Assembly (NCBI GenBank): GCA_001570385.1
Contig: BBYL01000039.1
Location: forward strand, 35,038 to 99,037
Direction: 5' to 3'
DNA from: Microtetraspora glauca
GTDB lineage: Bacteria > Actinomycetota > Actinomycetes > Streptosporangiales > Streptosporangiaceae
DNA length: 64,000 nt
Positions 51,057 through 60,020 of the stretch are shown here, one piece after another (the stretch's first letter is position 1; the number at the start of each line of letters is the position of its first letter). The notes beneath the pieces are model-generated. The model had not been told where the DNA came from and searched no databases. It worked only from the letters and a program-made list of their open reading frames with translations. The position numbers and the translations under genes are program-made.

Positions 51057-52145
51057 TCAGGATGGCCGGCCGGGCATGCGGGACATCACGGCGCGGCAGC
51101 CTGGACGAACGTCGACGGACCGCCCGGCCTCGGCGGACCGGTAGATCGCCAGCACGGTGGCCAGGGCGGCGGCGGCGTCGCGCGGACCGATGGGTGGCGC
51201 CTCACCGGCCCGAACGGACTCCAGGAAACCGCGTAGCACCTCGACGTAACCATTGAGGACGGGTGAGCTCACCGAGTTCCACCGGCCGGCCGGCATGCCG
51301 TCCCATGCCTGTCTCAGGTACACCCGGGCCTGCCCGCCCTGATATGGATCGGCCAGGTCGATCCGGCCGTGCGAACCGTCGATCTCGATGCGCTCCTCCG
51401 CCCGCGCGCCAGGGCTGTGCGCGGAAGCGGCGAGGGTGGCCAACGCGCCGCCGGACAGCCTGAGCACGGCCCCCGCGGTGTCCTCCACCTCGACCGGAGC
51501 CGTCAAGGTGGCGATCTCCGCGCTGACGCTGACCACCTCAAGGCCGGTCAGATAGCGGACGGCGTCGAACTGGTGCAGGACGTTCATCATGACGACGCCG
51601 CCCCCGGCCTGCGCCCGCCGGGACCGCCAGCCGTCCGCCACTCTGCCCGACGCGCCCGACTCCCAGTAGGAGTCCGGTTTGTCGATCACCGCGAGAATCC
51701 GTACCGCGCGGATCTCGCCGATCGCGCCCGAGACGATCAGGCGGCGGGCAGCACGCACCGGACCGGTCATGCGCAGCGGGAACACGACTCCCAGCCGGCG
51801 ATCCCGCCCAAGTGCGGCCCGCTCGAGGTCGCGCAGCTCCTCCAGGTCGAGCGCCATGGGCTTCTCGACGAGGACATGGCGGTGCGCTCGCAGCGCCTGA
51901 TGGGTGATGGGCGCCAGCAGGTGGTGGGGGACGGCCACGTAGACGATGTCGACCGCGGGGTCCGCGACCAGCGAGGTGAGCGATCGGTGCACCGCGGCCC
52001 GGCGCGGCAGGGCCAGGTCGGCGGCGAGGTGCTCGACAGGATCGAAGGCCCCGGCGAGACACGCGTCGGGCAGCACGTCGATGGCGCGGCACAGGTCAAC
52101 CGCGGCGCCGCCGCAGCCGACCACGCCCACCCCGAGGCGGCTCAT
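51057..52145 (-). CDS. Gfo/Idh/MocA family oxidoreductase
   Basis: 362 residues. LGVGVVGCGGAAVDLCRAID is the dinucleotide motif, HVLVEKPMALDLEELRDLE carries the EKP signature, and the C-terminal alpha/beta domain has GGGVVMMNVLHQFDAVRYLT with a His in the usual catalytic place. Members oxidise or reduce inositols, sugars and sugar acids with NAD(P). Its start overlaps the stop of the upstream BNR-type gene as ATGA. Confidence 0.92.
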   Translation of the reverse strand: MSRLGVGVVGCGGAAVDLCRAIDVLPDACLAGAFDPVEHLAADLALPRRAAVHRSLTSLVADPAVDIVYVAVPHHLLAPITHQALRAHRHVLVEKPMALDLEELRDLERAALGRDRRLGVVFPLRMTGPVRAARRLIVSGAIGEIRAVRILAVIDKPDSYWESGASGRVADGWRSRRAQAGGGVVMMNVLHQFDAVRYLTGLEVVSVSAEIATLTAPVEVEDTAGAVLRLSGGALATLAASAHSPGARAEERIEIDGSHGRIDLADPYQGGQARVYLRQAWDGMPAGRWNSVSSPVLNGYVEVLRGFLESVRAGEAPPIGPRDAAAALATVLAIYRSAEAGRSVDVRPGCRAVMSRMPGRPS

Positions 52146-53359
52146 GCGACCGGCCCGGCATCGCCCGCCGGGTAACCGCCACCGGCGACGAGATGCGACA
52201 GTGTGCCGAAGTACTCGTCGTCATAGCGCTCGACCGCCAGTGCCACCACCTCGAGTCCGCCGGCCGGGTCGGTGATCGCCCACGGTCGGGCGATCCGGAC
52301 CCGGCCGGGCGGCATGAGCTCGTGCGCGGCCCAGGCGCCGGACACGTTCCGGTCGCGGCGCTCGAAATACCAGATGCCGCCGCTCTCCCGGGTCAGGTAG
52401 ATCCGGCCGCCTGGACTGCGGTGAGGGAAGGCGACACCCCCGACGTAGAGGCCGGCGTGGATGTAGCCGAAGACGCTCCCGGCCGGAGCCACGTCGTCGG
52501 TCTGCCAGCCACCGTCACGATAGGCGCTGACGTGGTAGCGCGCGTCTTCGGTCGCGTCGTCACCCTTGACCTTCGACACGAAGCCGATCTCGAAGTCCGG
52601 CCCGTCGGACACGTCGAACAGGTTGACCGTACGGTCCGACGGGGTGCGGTGCGCCACTTCGAGTCGGTCCTGATCGATCGGCAGCGTGGTCTCGTCGTAC
52701 AGGTTGGCGATGACAGCGCCGTCGCCGGGACGGCTCACAATGCCGGTTTCGAGGTCGACCTGGCAGGCCCAGACGTCGTGTAGTGGCAATGAGCCGTACT
52801 CCTTCGGATGCCCGGACACGCCCATCCGCACCGTGCGGCCGTCCGCGAGCATCGCCGAGGCCAGATAGATCTGCTGATCGGTGTCGAAGGCGAGGAACGG
52901 CACCGGATTACGCCAGGTGGCCGCCCAGTCATCGGACCGGCAGTAGTGCCATCCGACCTCGTCGACCCGGGTGAACAGGTGCAACTGGTCGCCGCGTACG
53001 TGCACCTGGGCGTAGCTGGTCTCACCGCCGAACTTCAGGTCCCGCTGGGGATGCCAGCCGGCGATGTCGGTGGCGTTCTCCGAGATCCGGAACTGCAGGG
53101 TGTCGCCGCGGTCGTGCCGCGAGTAGAACGCGACCAGCGGCTTGCCCGGCACGGCGACCAGGGCGGGGTTGTTGTGATCGTCCGCCTCGTACGCGGCCAG
53201 GATCGCCTTGACGGCACGGCGGGTCGCGAGGTTCCAGGTCGCGGCGTAGATCTGGCCTGTGGAGTCCATCGCCCCGAAGAACACCTGGTCCCCGATCCGC
53301 ACCGCACGCGGCCGGGTCCACCAGCACCACGAGACGTCTTCGATCAGAAGACCCTTCAT
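52142..53359 (-). CDS. BNR_4-type seven-bladed propeller protein (putative glycan lyase/hydrolase relative)
   Basis: 405 residues without a signal peptide. The sequence matches the BNR_4 pattern: RPRAVRIGDQVFFGAMDSTG, DDHNNPALVAVPGKPLVAFY, SRHDRGDTLQFRIS, YAQVHVRGDQLHLFTR and repeated aromatic strands. BNR_4 proteins often occur beside polysaccharide-utilisation genes; some related propellers are ulvan-type lyases, though most are untested. Within this operon it probably acts on an imported glycoside or uronide. GAGG precedes the ATG (53357-53359). Confidence 0.75.
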   Translation of the reverse strand: MKGLLIEDVSWCWWTRPRAVRIGDQVFFGAMDSTGQIYAATWNLATRRAVKAILAAYEADDHNNPALVAVPGKPLVAFYSRHDRGDTLQFRISENATDIAGWHPQRDLKFGGETSYAQVHVRGDQLHLFTRVDEVGWHYCRSDDWAATWRNPVPFLAFDTDQQIYLASAMLADGRTVRMGVSGHPKEYGSLPLHDVWACQVDLETGIVSRPGDGAVIANLYDETTLPIDQDRLEVAHRTPSDRTVNLFDVSDGPDFEIGFVSKVKGDDATEDARYHVSAYRDGGWQTDDVAPAGSVFGYIHAGLYVGGVAFPHRSPGGRIYLTRESGGIWYFERRDRNVSGAWAAHELMPPGRVRIARPWAITDPAGGLEVVALAVERYDDEYFGTLSHLVAGGGYPAGDAGPVA

Positions 53360-53366
53360 GAGGACC

Positions 53367-54197
53367 TCACTTCATAGGGTGTAAGACGATCTCGCCGGTC
53401 ACCAGGTGGGCGATGCTGTCGAGAACATAGGTCGGCGGCGGGTCGGCCAGGCCCGCGGCGGCCCGGTCCGTCGCGCCTGAGAGGACGAGGGCCACGTCGA
53501 TTCCCGCGGTGACGGCCATGGCGACATCGGTCTCCAACCGGTCGCCCACGATCAGGACCTGGTCGGCCGGGAGCCCGAGCCGGGCAAGGATGGTGGCGGC
53601 CATCCATGGAGAGGGCTTGCCGACGACCGCCTCCGCGGTCGCTCCCGTGCACGCCTCGATCGCCGCGAGCATGGCCGCGCAGTCCGGGAGCCCACCCTCC
53701 GGCGTCGGGCAGTAGCGGTCCGGATTGGTCGCCACGATCGCCGCCCCGGCGGTGACCGCGCGGAACGCGGCGTGCAGCTTGGCATAGTCGAAGGTGCGGT
53801 CGAACGACACCACGACCACGTCGGCGTGCTCGGCGTCTGCGCCTGTCAGCACGGTGAAGCCGTGGCGGTTCAACGTGTCGACCAGCAACGGCTCCGACAC
53901 GCACAACACCGACGTGCCGGGGTGCCTCTCCTTCAGGTAACCCACCATGGCGTCGAGCGAGGAGATCACCTCGTCCGGCGTCGTGGGTATCCCGAGCCGG
54001 GTGAGCTTGGCGGCGTACGTGGCGGATGGATCGAGCGGCTTGTTGGTCAGGTAGAGGACCGAGCGATTCGCCCCGCGCACCGCCTCGATCACCGCGCCGG
54101 CTCCAGGTAGCAGATGTTCGCCCAGGTAAACGGTGCCGTCGAGGTCGAACACGACACCACGGTAGAGGTCCAGAATATTCGCCAACCCGTTCCCCAT
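53367..54197 (-). CDS. HAD-IIA phosphatase, NagD/AraL type
   Basis: 276 residues. Motif I GVVFDLDGTVYLGEH with nucleophile Asp, motif II LYLTNKP, motif III Lys in VVGKPSPWMA and motif IV VGDRLETDVAMA. A C2 cap lies between. Members dephosphorylate sugar phosphates and glycerol phosphates; AraL lies beside AraM in Bacillus, and an AraM homologue is divergent here, which favours a glycerol-phosphate or related substrate. First gene of the five-gene reverse operon, with an operator at its promoter. Confidence 0.88.
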   Translation of the reverse strand: MGNGLANILDLYRGVVFDLDGTVYLGEHLLPGAGAVIEAVRGANRSVLYLTNKPLDPSATYAAKLTRLGIPTTPDEVISSLDAMVGYLKERHPGTSVLCVSEPLLVDTLNRHGFTVLTGADAEHADVVVVSFDRTFDYAKLHAAFRAVTAGAAIVATNPDRYCPTPEGGLPDCAAMLAAIEACTGATAEAVVGKPSPWMAATILARLGLPADQVLIVGDRLETDVAMAVTAGIDVALVLSGATDRAAAGLADPPPTYVLDSIAHLVTGEIVLHPMK

Positions 54198-54210
54198 CCC
54201 GAAAAATGTC

Positions 54211-54236
54211 TCATAAGACGTATAACGACTTTATGA
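54211..54236 (-). promoter_or_regulatory. GntR operator over the promoter of the reverse operon
   Basis: AAGACGT-ATA-ACGACTT (54215-54231) is a near-perfect palindrome extended by TCATA/TTATGA on its ends. On the reverse strand TGGACA, a 17-bp spacer and TAAAGT (54230-54235) form a promoter whose -10 and start region the operator covers. Strongest site of the set. Confidence 0.7.
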
Positions 54237-54270
54237 GCGCACGCCAGGGCTGTCCATACTCGATCCGACC

Positions 54271-54302
54271 TTGACGCAATGGCATAAGTCGTCATACGTT
54301 TT
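54271..54302 (+). promoter_or_regulatory. Promoter with embedded GntR operator, forward strand
   Basis: TTGACG (54271-54276), 18-bp spacer and TACGTT (54295-54300) point toward the AraM-type gene. AAGTCGT-CAT-ACGTTTT (54286-54302) overlaps the -10. Confidence 0.55.
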
Positions 54303-54496
54303 GCGCCGCCGTCCGGCCCGGCCGGTCCTGGATGCGATCACCAGGGGCGCCCGAGAGCCCCTCTCGACACCACGGTTCGACCGGCGACCGCCGCCGCGCC
54401 CCGGTTCACGCTCCGACACCGAGCATGGGGCAGCGGCCGGTTCCCGACAGACAGATCGACGCGAACACCTCGAACTGCGCGAAAGACCACCAAGCC

Positions 54497-54525
54497 TTGC
54501 CCAAAAGTCGTAATACGTCTATCGT
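54497..54525 (+). promoter_or_regulatory. Second forward promoter with GntR operator in its spacer
   Basis: TTGCCC (54497-54502), 17-bp spacer, TATCGT (54520-54525). The operator AAGTCGT-AAT-ACGTCTA (54505-54521) fills the spacer, an ideal place for repression. Transcription would start about 120 bases before the AraM-type gene. A short ATG frame with a GGGAG site at 54560 lies in the leader, unproven. Confidence 0.6.
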
Positions 54526-54650
54526 CCTACGTACTACGCTTCGCCCTTAGGGAGCTGAGATGGGTGATCCGAAGCGCAGCACCTGCTCATCCTCTGCCAC
54601 GGCCACGCCGCCTACCGCCGACCGTTCGACGCCACCCGTGAGGCGATGTC

Positions 54651-56039
54651 ATGACCGCTCTCGCCGATCCCCCCGACGCGCTGTCTCAGGTTCGCACGGT
54701 CTTCGGTTCAACCGCCGACGTGGGGCTGCGCCGTCTCGTCACCGGCCCGGAGGCGTTGTACCAGCTCGGCGAGCTGGTACAAGAGACACGCCGCGGCAGC
54801 TCGCCGATCATGCTGCTGAGCGATACCACTCCCAAGACGGTGTACGGAGCCGACCTCACCGAATTGGTGCTCCACCAGCTCCGCCAGGTGGGCGAACCGA
54901 TCCACGTCACCATCGGATCGCCGGGTCACGAGACGGCGGCCGACCCGGCCACGGTGGCAGACACGATCGACAGGACCGCGGGTGCCGGAGTCCTGGTCAC
55001 CCTGGGCTCCGGCACGATGTGCGACATCGGCAAGGTGGCCAGCGCCCGCGGCTGGTTCCCACACGTGGTCGTGCAGACCGCGGCCAGCGTCAACGGCTAC
55101 GCCGACGACCAGTCGGTGCTGCTGCTCGACGGGGTCAAGACCACCGTGCGCAGTCGCTGGCCGGACGTACTGCTGATCGATGAGGGGACGCTGGTGTGCG
55201 CCCCGCCGGAACTCACCCGAGCCGGGCTGGGCGACCTGATCTCCGTCTACACCGCGTCCGCGGACTGGGCGCTCGCCGGCGCCCTGGGCGTGGACCGCGG
55301 CTACCGGCCGGAACTCGTACGGCTACTGCGACGGGCCGCGGCGGCGGCACTCCCCTTGGCCGACGAACTGCCCACGGGTTCCGCCGCGGTGAACGCGCTG
55401 GCGCACGGTCTCACCGTAGGCGGGCTGGTGATGGGCGTCGCCGGGCAGACCGCCCCTTCATCCGGCACAGAACACGCGATCAGCCACCTGCTGGACATGG
55501 CAGCGGGCGCCGCCGGACAGCCGCACGCGCTGCACGGCGCCCAGGTCGGGATCAGCTCCCTGGTATCGGCCGCGATCTGGGAGCACGTACGGACGAGGTT
55601 CGCCTCGGCGGCGGCGCACGCCCGGGTGCCGCCGGACGCGCCAGGCCGCGACCAGGTGCTGGCCGCGTTCGCGCACGTCGATCCGACCGGCGCCATGGGC
55701 GAGCGATGCTGGCAGGGCTACGCCGCGAAGATCGGAGCACTGCGCGCCGACTCCGGCGCCTTCGCCTCGCTGACCGCGCGGTGGGACACCTGGGCCGACG
55801 GCGTGGCACCACGGCTGGAGTTTCTGGCCGACGCATTGCGCCGGGCGGGCGCGCCGGCCAGGTTCTCTCAACTCACCCCCGCCGTGAGCCCCGCGCAGGC
55901 GCGCTGGGCCATAGCCAGCGCGCCCTTGTTGCGCAGTCGCGTGGGGATCGCCGATCTGGCCGCACTGGCCGGCTTCTGGACGGACGCCGACGTCGACGCC
56001 GTCCTCGCCCGGCTCATCGATGTAGACGCAGGCATCTGA
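54651..56039 (+). CDS. araM: sn-Glycerol-1-phosphate dehydrogenase, AraM/EgsA type
   Basis: 462 residues. The iron-containing-dehydrogenase-like fold has LVTLGSGTMCDIGKVASARG (nucleotide binding), VVVQTAASVNGYADDQS, the metal Asp in RAGLGDLISVYTASADW, and His ligands in SGTEHAISHLLD and HALHGAQVG. These are the specific marks of bacterial AraM and archaeal G1P dehydrogenase, which interconvert dihydroxyacetone phosphate and sn-glycerol-1-phosphate with NAD(P)H. In a catabolic setting it would oxidise G1P. GTGAGG precedes the ATG. First gene of a two-gene forward operon under operators at 54286 and 54505. Confidence 0.88.
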   Translation: MTALADPPDALSQVRTVFGSTADVGLRRLVTGPEALYQLGELVQETRRGSSPIMLLSDTTPKTVYGADLTELVLHQLRQVGEPIHVTIGSPGHETAADPATVADTIDRTAGAGVLVTLGSGTMCDIGKVASARGWFPHVVVQTAASVNGYADDQSVLLLDGVKTTVRSRWPDVLLIDEGTLVCAPPELTRAGLGDLISVYTASADWALAGALGVDRGYRPELVRLLRRAAAAALPLADELPTGSAAVNALAHGLTVGGLVMGVAGQTAPSSGTEHAISHLLDMAAGAAGQPHALHGAQVGISSLVSAAIWEHVRTRFASAAAHARVPPDAPGRDQVLAAFAHVDPTGAMGERCWQGYAAKIGALRADSGAFASLTARWDTWADGVAPRLEFLADALRRAGAPARFSQLTPAVSPAQARWAIASAPLLRSRVGIADLAALAGFWTDADVDAVLARLIDVDAGI

Positions 56040-56049
56040 AGGAGCACCG

Positions 56050-56733
56050 TTGATCAACTTCATCTTCATGCTCACCCACCGCGACCGCACTGTGCCGGAC
56101 GCCGCCGACGTACTGAAGGGACTGGCCGGCAGCGGGCTCCGTTACGTCGGCTTCAAGGACGTCGGGGTCAGCCCGGTGGAGGTTCGGGCGCTCACCGATC
56201 AGGCCCACGATCTGGACATGACCGTCATGCTGGAAGTCGTCTCCACCACCCGGGAGGACGAGCTGGCCTCACTGGACGCCGCGCTGGCGTGTGGGGTGGA
56301 CTGGATTCTCGGCGGCACCCATGGTGATGAGGGGGCGGCCCTGTTCCGCGGCACCGGCCAACGGTACTGCCCGTTTCCCGGGACGGTGGCCGGCCATCCC
56401 AGCATGCTGCGCGGCACGATCGAGGAGATCGCCGCGGATGCGGCCCGGCTCACCGCGCTTGACGGCGTATGCGGTGTTGATCTGCTCACCTACCGGCACG
56501 CCGACGCCGACCCGTACGAACTGACCGCCGCGGTGGCCGCCGTGACCGAGGGACCGGTGATCGTCGCGGGGTCGATCACCAGCGCCGCGCAGATCGCGCT
56601 CATGGCCCGGGCGGGCGCCTGGGGCTTCACCATCGGCGGAGCCGTCTTCGAAGGTCAGCTGCCTGGTGGGCGACGTGTCGCGGACCAGGTCCGTACCGTC
56701 CTCGACCTGTCCGCCCAGGTGGATGCGTCGTGA
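56050..56733 (+). CDS. TIM-barrel protein of unknown function, coupled to araM
   Basis: 227 residues. It starts MINFIFMLTHRDRTVPDA and has LRYVGFKDVGVSP, VMLEVVSTTREDELASLDAA, WILGGTHGDEGAALF and a C-terminal phosphate-binding half, VIVAGSITS and AWGFTIGGAVFEG, like the HisA/TrpF group. GAAGGAG lies just upstream of the start (56050) and only 10 bases separate it from araM. It probably binds a phosphorylated substrate. Homology to GGGP synthase is not evident. It could be an isomerase or aldolase next to G1P in the pathway; not proven. Confidence 0.75.
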   Translation: MINFIFMLTHRDRTVPDAADVLKGLAGSGLRYVGFKDVGVSPVEVRALTDQAHDLDMTVMLEVVSTTREDELASLDAALACGVDWILGGTHGDEGAALFRGTGQRYCPFPGTVAGHPSMLRGTIEEIAADAARLTALDGVCGVDLLTYRHADADPYELTAAVAAVTEGPVIVAGSITSAAQIALMARAGAWGFTIGGAVFEGQLPGGRRVADQVRTVLDLSAQVDAS

Positions 56734-57057
56734 CTTGACGCCGCGACACCGCCGTCTCATGCTGCAGCAAATGATCTCGACGTTCTTGGCCGCCCTACTT
56801 CGGCCGGGCACCACCAGCCGGCCGAGCAACCGATCATGAGCACATGGAGGAATCGCCCTGCGACGACTTGTGAAGCGGTACACGGGAGCACATGGTCACC
56901 CCTCACCCCCGCGACATGCACGGACGGATATTCGGCACCCACGGCGTCCCGCGGATGGATCGGAACGTCCTGCTGGACACCGCCCACCTGCTCGCTTCCC
57001 CACCGATCAGGCGCGTGAGCTGGAGGCGCTGATCAGGGCGAACAGGAGCGTGCGGGC
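56734..57057. other. Debris between the araM operon and the LRR gene
   Basis: It contains the second copy of a 36-bp repeat (56906-56941) and a frame ending DQARELEALIRANRSVRA that overlaps the LRR gene start as ATGA; this tail may be the end of a lost upstream gene. No complete gene. Confidence 0.4.
56906..56941. repeat. 36-bp dispersed repeat, copy 2
   Basis: Matches 44070-44105 with four differences, sharing the core TATTCGGCACCCAC. Confidence 0.5.
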
Positions 57058-58596
57058 ATGACGGCACCGAATTCACCGGCGGCCGGCATGCTCTCCGCCG
57101 CCCAGGCCATGCACATCGGCGCGCTGGCCATCGTCGTGGCCGCCCCAGACGCCCTCCGGCGCATTCGGGACTCCTTGCCACCCCGGCGAGACGACTGGCC
57201 CGCGCTCGCGCGGCACACGTTCCCCGGCGAAGAGGAGTACCCGCCCGTCCTCAAGGGGGCGAGAGAGGGGATCGAGGATCTGCTCGGCCCCTGCGGCCCC
57301 GACGTCCGGCAGGCGATCGGTGCCGCCGCTGCCGCCCGAGTCGGCAGCCGCTCCTATGAGGCGGTGGTGCTCGACCTCGGGCTGGCCGCCGCCGACCTGT
57401 ATGTGGCCGGACGCGCCGCCGAACGTCTTGGGGCGATCCGCGACCTTCTCGCGGACCATGAGCACGCCTCCCGGATCCGAGAACTGTTCGAGCGGGCGAT
57501 GAACGATCTGGCCATCGCGCGGACTGCGGTGGTCAGGGCCGCCCGGCTGCTGAACAGGATGCCGCGTACGCGGCTCTTCCCTCCGGAGGTCGCACGGTCC
57601 GTCAGGTCACTGTCCAGGCTGGCGGGCGGGCCGCTCCCGGCCTTCGACGGTTCGCCCGGCGAGCCGGGCGAACGGCCGCCGGGCCGGCGCCCAGGAGAAC
57701 GCTGGTGCAAGCGGATCAAACAGGCGATCTGGGCGCTGGACGTGGCCTTCTCTCTCCCGCCGGCCCCAACCTGGCCTCCGCCACCGCCGTCGGCCACGGA
57801 GGCGTCCGCGCTCGCGGAGATCCTCGCCCGGCCGGACGACACCGAGGCCCGGTCGCGTTGGGCGGAGCTCGCCGAGGCGCGTGGCGCCCCTCAGGCCGCC
57901 CTGGTCCGCGCGCAGGTCGAGGCGCGCGAGTGGGTACGGCAGTGGCCCGATCTTGGCCGGCTCGAACCTCGGCAGAGCAGGTTCCTGGTCGAGTGGCATC
58001 CGGAGTGGGCGGCGCCCGTCAGACGGCTCGGCGCGCGAGACGTCGCCTTCCGCCGCGGCTTCGTCGAATGGGTGAGCATCGACGCGGGGACCTTCCTGCG
58101 CCGGGCGCCCGAGCTCTTCACGGTGGCGCCGATCCTGTACGTCAAGCTCACCGGTGTGGCACCGCTGCTACCCGACCTGCTCGCCTCAGGGCTGCTGTCC
58201 CGGCTGCTCGCGCTGGACCTGTCCGGTGAGGGGCTCGACGATGGTCACGTGGCGGCGATCGCCGGGGCCTCAGGGCTCACCCGCCTCCGGTCGCTGGACC
58301 TCAGCTCGAACCCGATCAGCGCCGCCGGCCTGGCTCACCTGTACACCACCGCCGCACTCCCGTCGCTCGTGTACTGCGATCTGGACGGCACCTCCTGCGG
58401 CCCGCTGTACCGGCTCGGCTGGACGGCCCAGGAGTATCCGACCGAGGAATGGGTGGCGACCCCGCTTCTGGTGAGCCTCGAAGCGGACTTCGGGAAGAGG
58501 GCCTGGACGACGCCATACCGGACGCCCCCGGACTTCGACACGCTGACGGTGCTCATCGACCCGAAGACCGGAAAGCCCCCCGCTCCGCCGGACTGA
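57058..58596 (+). CDS. Leucine-rich-repeat protein with TIGR02996-like companion domain
   Basis: 512 residues. An N-terminal helical region (about 1-215) is followed by a Pro-rich linker, then ALAEILARPDDTEARSRWAE, LAEARGAPQAALVRAQ near residue 240, a repeat-companion domain like TIGR02996. Leucine-rich repeats follow from about 370 (SRLLALDLSGEGLDDGHVAA, LRSLDLSSNPISAAGLAHL). Cytoplasmic. TIGR02996 proteins are abundant in Planctomycetes and some actinomycetes and are thought to mediate protein contacts. It lies inside the glycerol-phosphate gene region but no operator precedes it, so it may be a bystander. Confidence 0.75.
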   Translation: MTAPNSPAAGMLSAAQAMHIGALAIVVAAPDALRRIRDSLPPRRDDWPALARHTFPGEEEYPPVLKGAREGIEDLLGPCGPDVRQAIGAAAAARVGSRSYEAVVLDLGLAAADLYVAGRAAERLGAIRDLLADHEHASRIRELFERAMNDLAIARTAVVRAARLLNRMPRTRLFPPEVARSVRSLSRLAGGPLPAFDGSPGEPGERPPGRRPGERWCKRIKQAIWALDVAFSLPPAPTWPPPPPSATEASALAEILARPDDTEARSRWAELAEARGAPQAALVRAQVEAREWVRQWPDLGRLEPRQSRFLVEWHPEWAAPVRRLGARDVAFRRGFVEWVSIDAGTFLRRAPELFTVAPILYVKLTGVAPLLPDLLASGLLSRLLALDLSGEGLDDGHVAAIAGASGLTRLRSLDLSSNPISAAGLAHLYTTAALPSLVYCDLDGTSCGPLYRLGWTAQEYPTEEWVATPLLVSLEADFGKRAWTTPYRTPPDFDTLTVLIDPKTGKPPAPPD

Positions 58597-58888
58597 CGCC
58601 CGCGCCGCGGACCGCGAAGCCCACCGCGCTCGACCTCTCGCGGCGCGGTGACGCTAGCCTCCTCTGTCGTCCGTACGCCGTCCTCCACCGCGACGAAGAA
58701 CATCATGTACCTCGTTCATGCCCATGCTCAGAACTCCGATCAGCTCATACCATCCGATCAACCGGAAAACGGTCTCGCCCGCCGGCCCAGACACGTTCAT
58801 CTCGTCGATCGGGCACACGACGGCCTTGGGCAGGCTCGTGGCCTCTGGTCTGTGCTCCCGTCTCCGCGGCTGCCGTCTGACTCCGCGA

Positions 58889-59647
58889 TCAGGTGAGTGA
58901 TCGGTCGACCACTCTGACCATCGCCGCCACGTCGTCGCCCATCAAGCCGGCGACGCTCATGACGTGCACGCGTTCGATGGACTCCTCCGACGTCGCCGGC
59001 CATGCCCAGATCGCGATCCCGGCCTCCTGGGTGGCCTTCACCGCGGCCGGAGCGAGATCGGCGTGGTGGTGCTGGATGATCTCGGCGCCGATCCGGCGGG
59101 CCTGTGCGATCAGGGTCTCGGCCCGGCTCGGCCCGCGCTCGGGAAGCCGGTCGGGAGCCAGCCGCAGTCCGGGAGTGGCGCGGGCCGCCTCCGCGAGCGC
59201 CTCGTGGTCGAAGGACGCGACGACGTCGCGGTCCAAGCGGCCTCGGCGGGCCAGTTCCTGGGCGACGGCGGAAGCGACGAACCGCTGCTCCCTCGGTGTC
59301 GCGCCCTTGGCCTCCAGGCACAGGGAGATGTCGGCTTCCTCGGCGAAGTCGAGCAGCTCGTCCAGGCAGGGCACGCGTTCGCCGGCGTAGTCCTGGCCGA
59401 ACCAGCCGCCCGCGTCGAGCTCGCTCAGCTCTGCCCAGGTGAGGTCGGCGACCGGCCCGGCGCCTGTGGTGGTCCGGTCGAGTGTCTCGTCGTGCATGAG
59501 AAGGAGCACCCCGTCGCGGCTGCGCCGGACATCAGCCTCGATCATGTCGGCGCCCAGCTCGGCGGCTGCCCGGTAGGCCGCCATCGTCTGTTCGGGAGCG
59601 AGGAGGGAGTTTCCCCGGTGGGCGATGATCAGGGGTCGGTTCGGCAT
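58889..59647 (-). CDS. Glycerophosphodiester phosphodiesterase, GlpQ/UgpQ type
   Basis: 252 residues from ATG 59645-59647 with AGGT upstream. RPLIIAHRGNSLLAPEQTMA gives the HRG motif (PEQT in place of PENT), ADMIEADVRRSRDGVLLLMH the Glu-x-Asp metal ligands and HDETLDRTT the second His. It hydrolyses glycerophosphodiesters to glycerol phosphate and an alcohol. No signal peptide, so it works on imported substrate like UgpQ. It diverges from the ABC transporter genes, and an operator lies in the shared promoter region. Confidence 0.92.
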   Translation of the reverse strand: MPNRPLIIAHRGNSLLAPEQTMAAYRAAAELGADMIEADVRRSRDGVLLLMHDETLDRTTTGAGPVADLTWAELSELDAGGWFGQDYAGERVPCLDELLDFAEEADISLCLEAKGATPREQRFVASAVAQELARRGRLDRDVVASFDHEALAEAARATPGLRLAPDRLPERGPSRAETLIAQARRIGAEIIQHHHADLAPAAVKATQEAGIAIWAWPATSEESIERVHVMSVAGLMGDDVAAMVRVVDRSLT

Positions 59648-59724
59648 GACGGACCTCCGCGTCGGCTGCAGATTCCTTGACAGGGCAAGGCTGTGCCCTG
59701 ACCGCCACACCTTAGCAAAATCAT

Positions 59725-59741
59725 CAGTCGTCATATGTCTC
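59725..59741. promoter_or_regulatory. GntR operator upstream of the phosphodiesterase gene
   Basis: CAGTCGT-CAT-ATGTCTC matches the regulon palindrome with three or four mismatches, about 80 bases before the phosphodiesterase start. Confidence 0.55.
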
Positions 59742-59989
59742 GGTTTCCAAGGATGGCTCGCCGGTCGCCCGCGGCCAGAAAGGCGGTCGTGGACCTCACT
59801 CCCCTATTGGTCATTACTGCGACGGTCTTCGTCCTGGTATGCGGCGCCAACGATGGGAGTGCCCTGCTGGCCCTGGCGGCCAGACACCAGTCGGGCGGTC
59901 AATATCCGTTTAATTCCACCGCGGTAACTGTGTCGCAATATCAACCCATACCTGGCAAGTCGCATGTTTCCGCAGGAAAACCCGCTTGA
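59735..59989 (+). pseudogene. N-terminal remnant of a PiT-type phosphate transporter
   Basis: 84 codons. LVITATVFVLVCGANDGSAL followed by LALAARHQSGG corresponds to the first helix and the GANDG signature of PiT transporters. The remaining helices are missing and the frame drifts after residue 50. The remnant lies within the promoter region of the transporter genes. Confidence 0.5.
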
Positions 59990-60020
59990 CCCACCTATGA
60001 TCGAATGCAAAGCTAGTCGG

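Noticed and set aside
54560..54653. Short ATG frame with GGGAG site in the araM leader, possible leader peptide
   Set aside because: It continues out of frame far into araM and has no peptide features. The ribosome site alone is not enough to call a regulatory leader peptide.
58648..58896. Forward 82-codon frame with MYLVHAHAQNSD start
   Set aside because: It vaguely resembles the start of small streptomycete proteins, but the resemblance stops after a dozen residues and there is no ribosome site.
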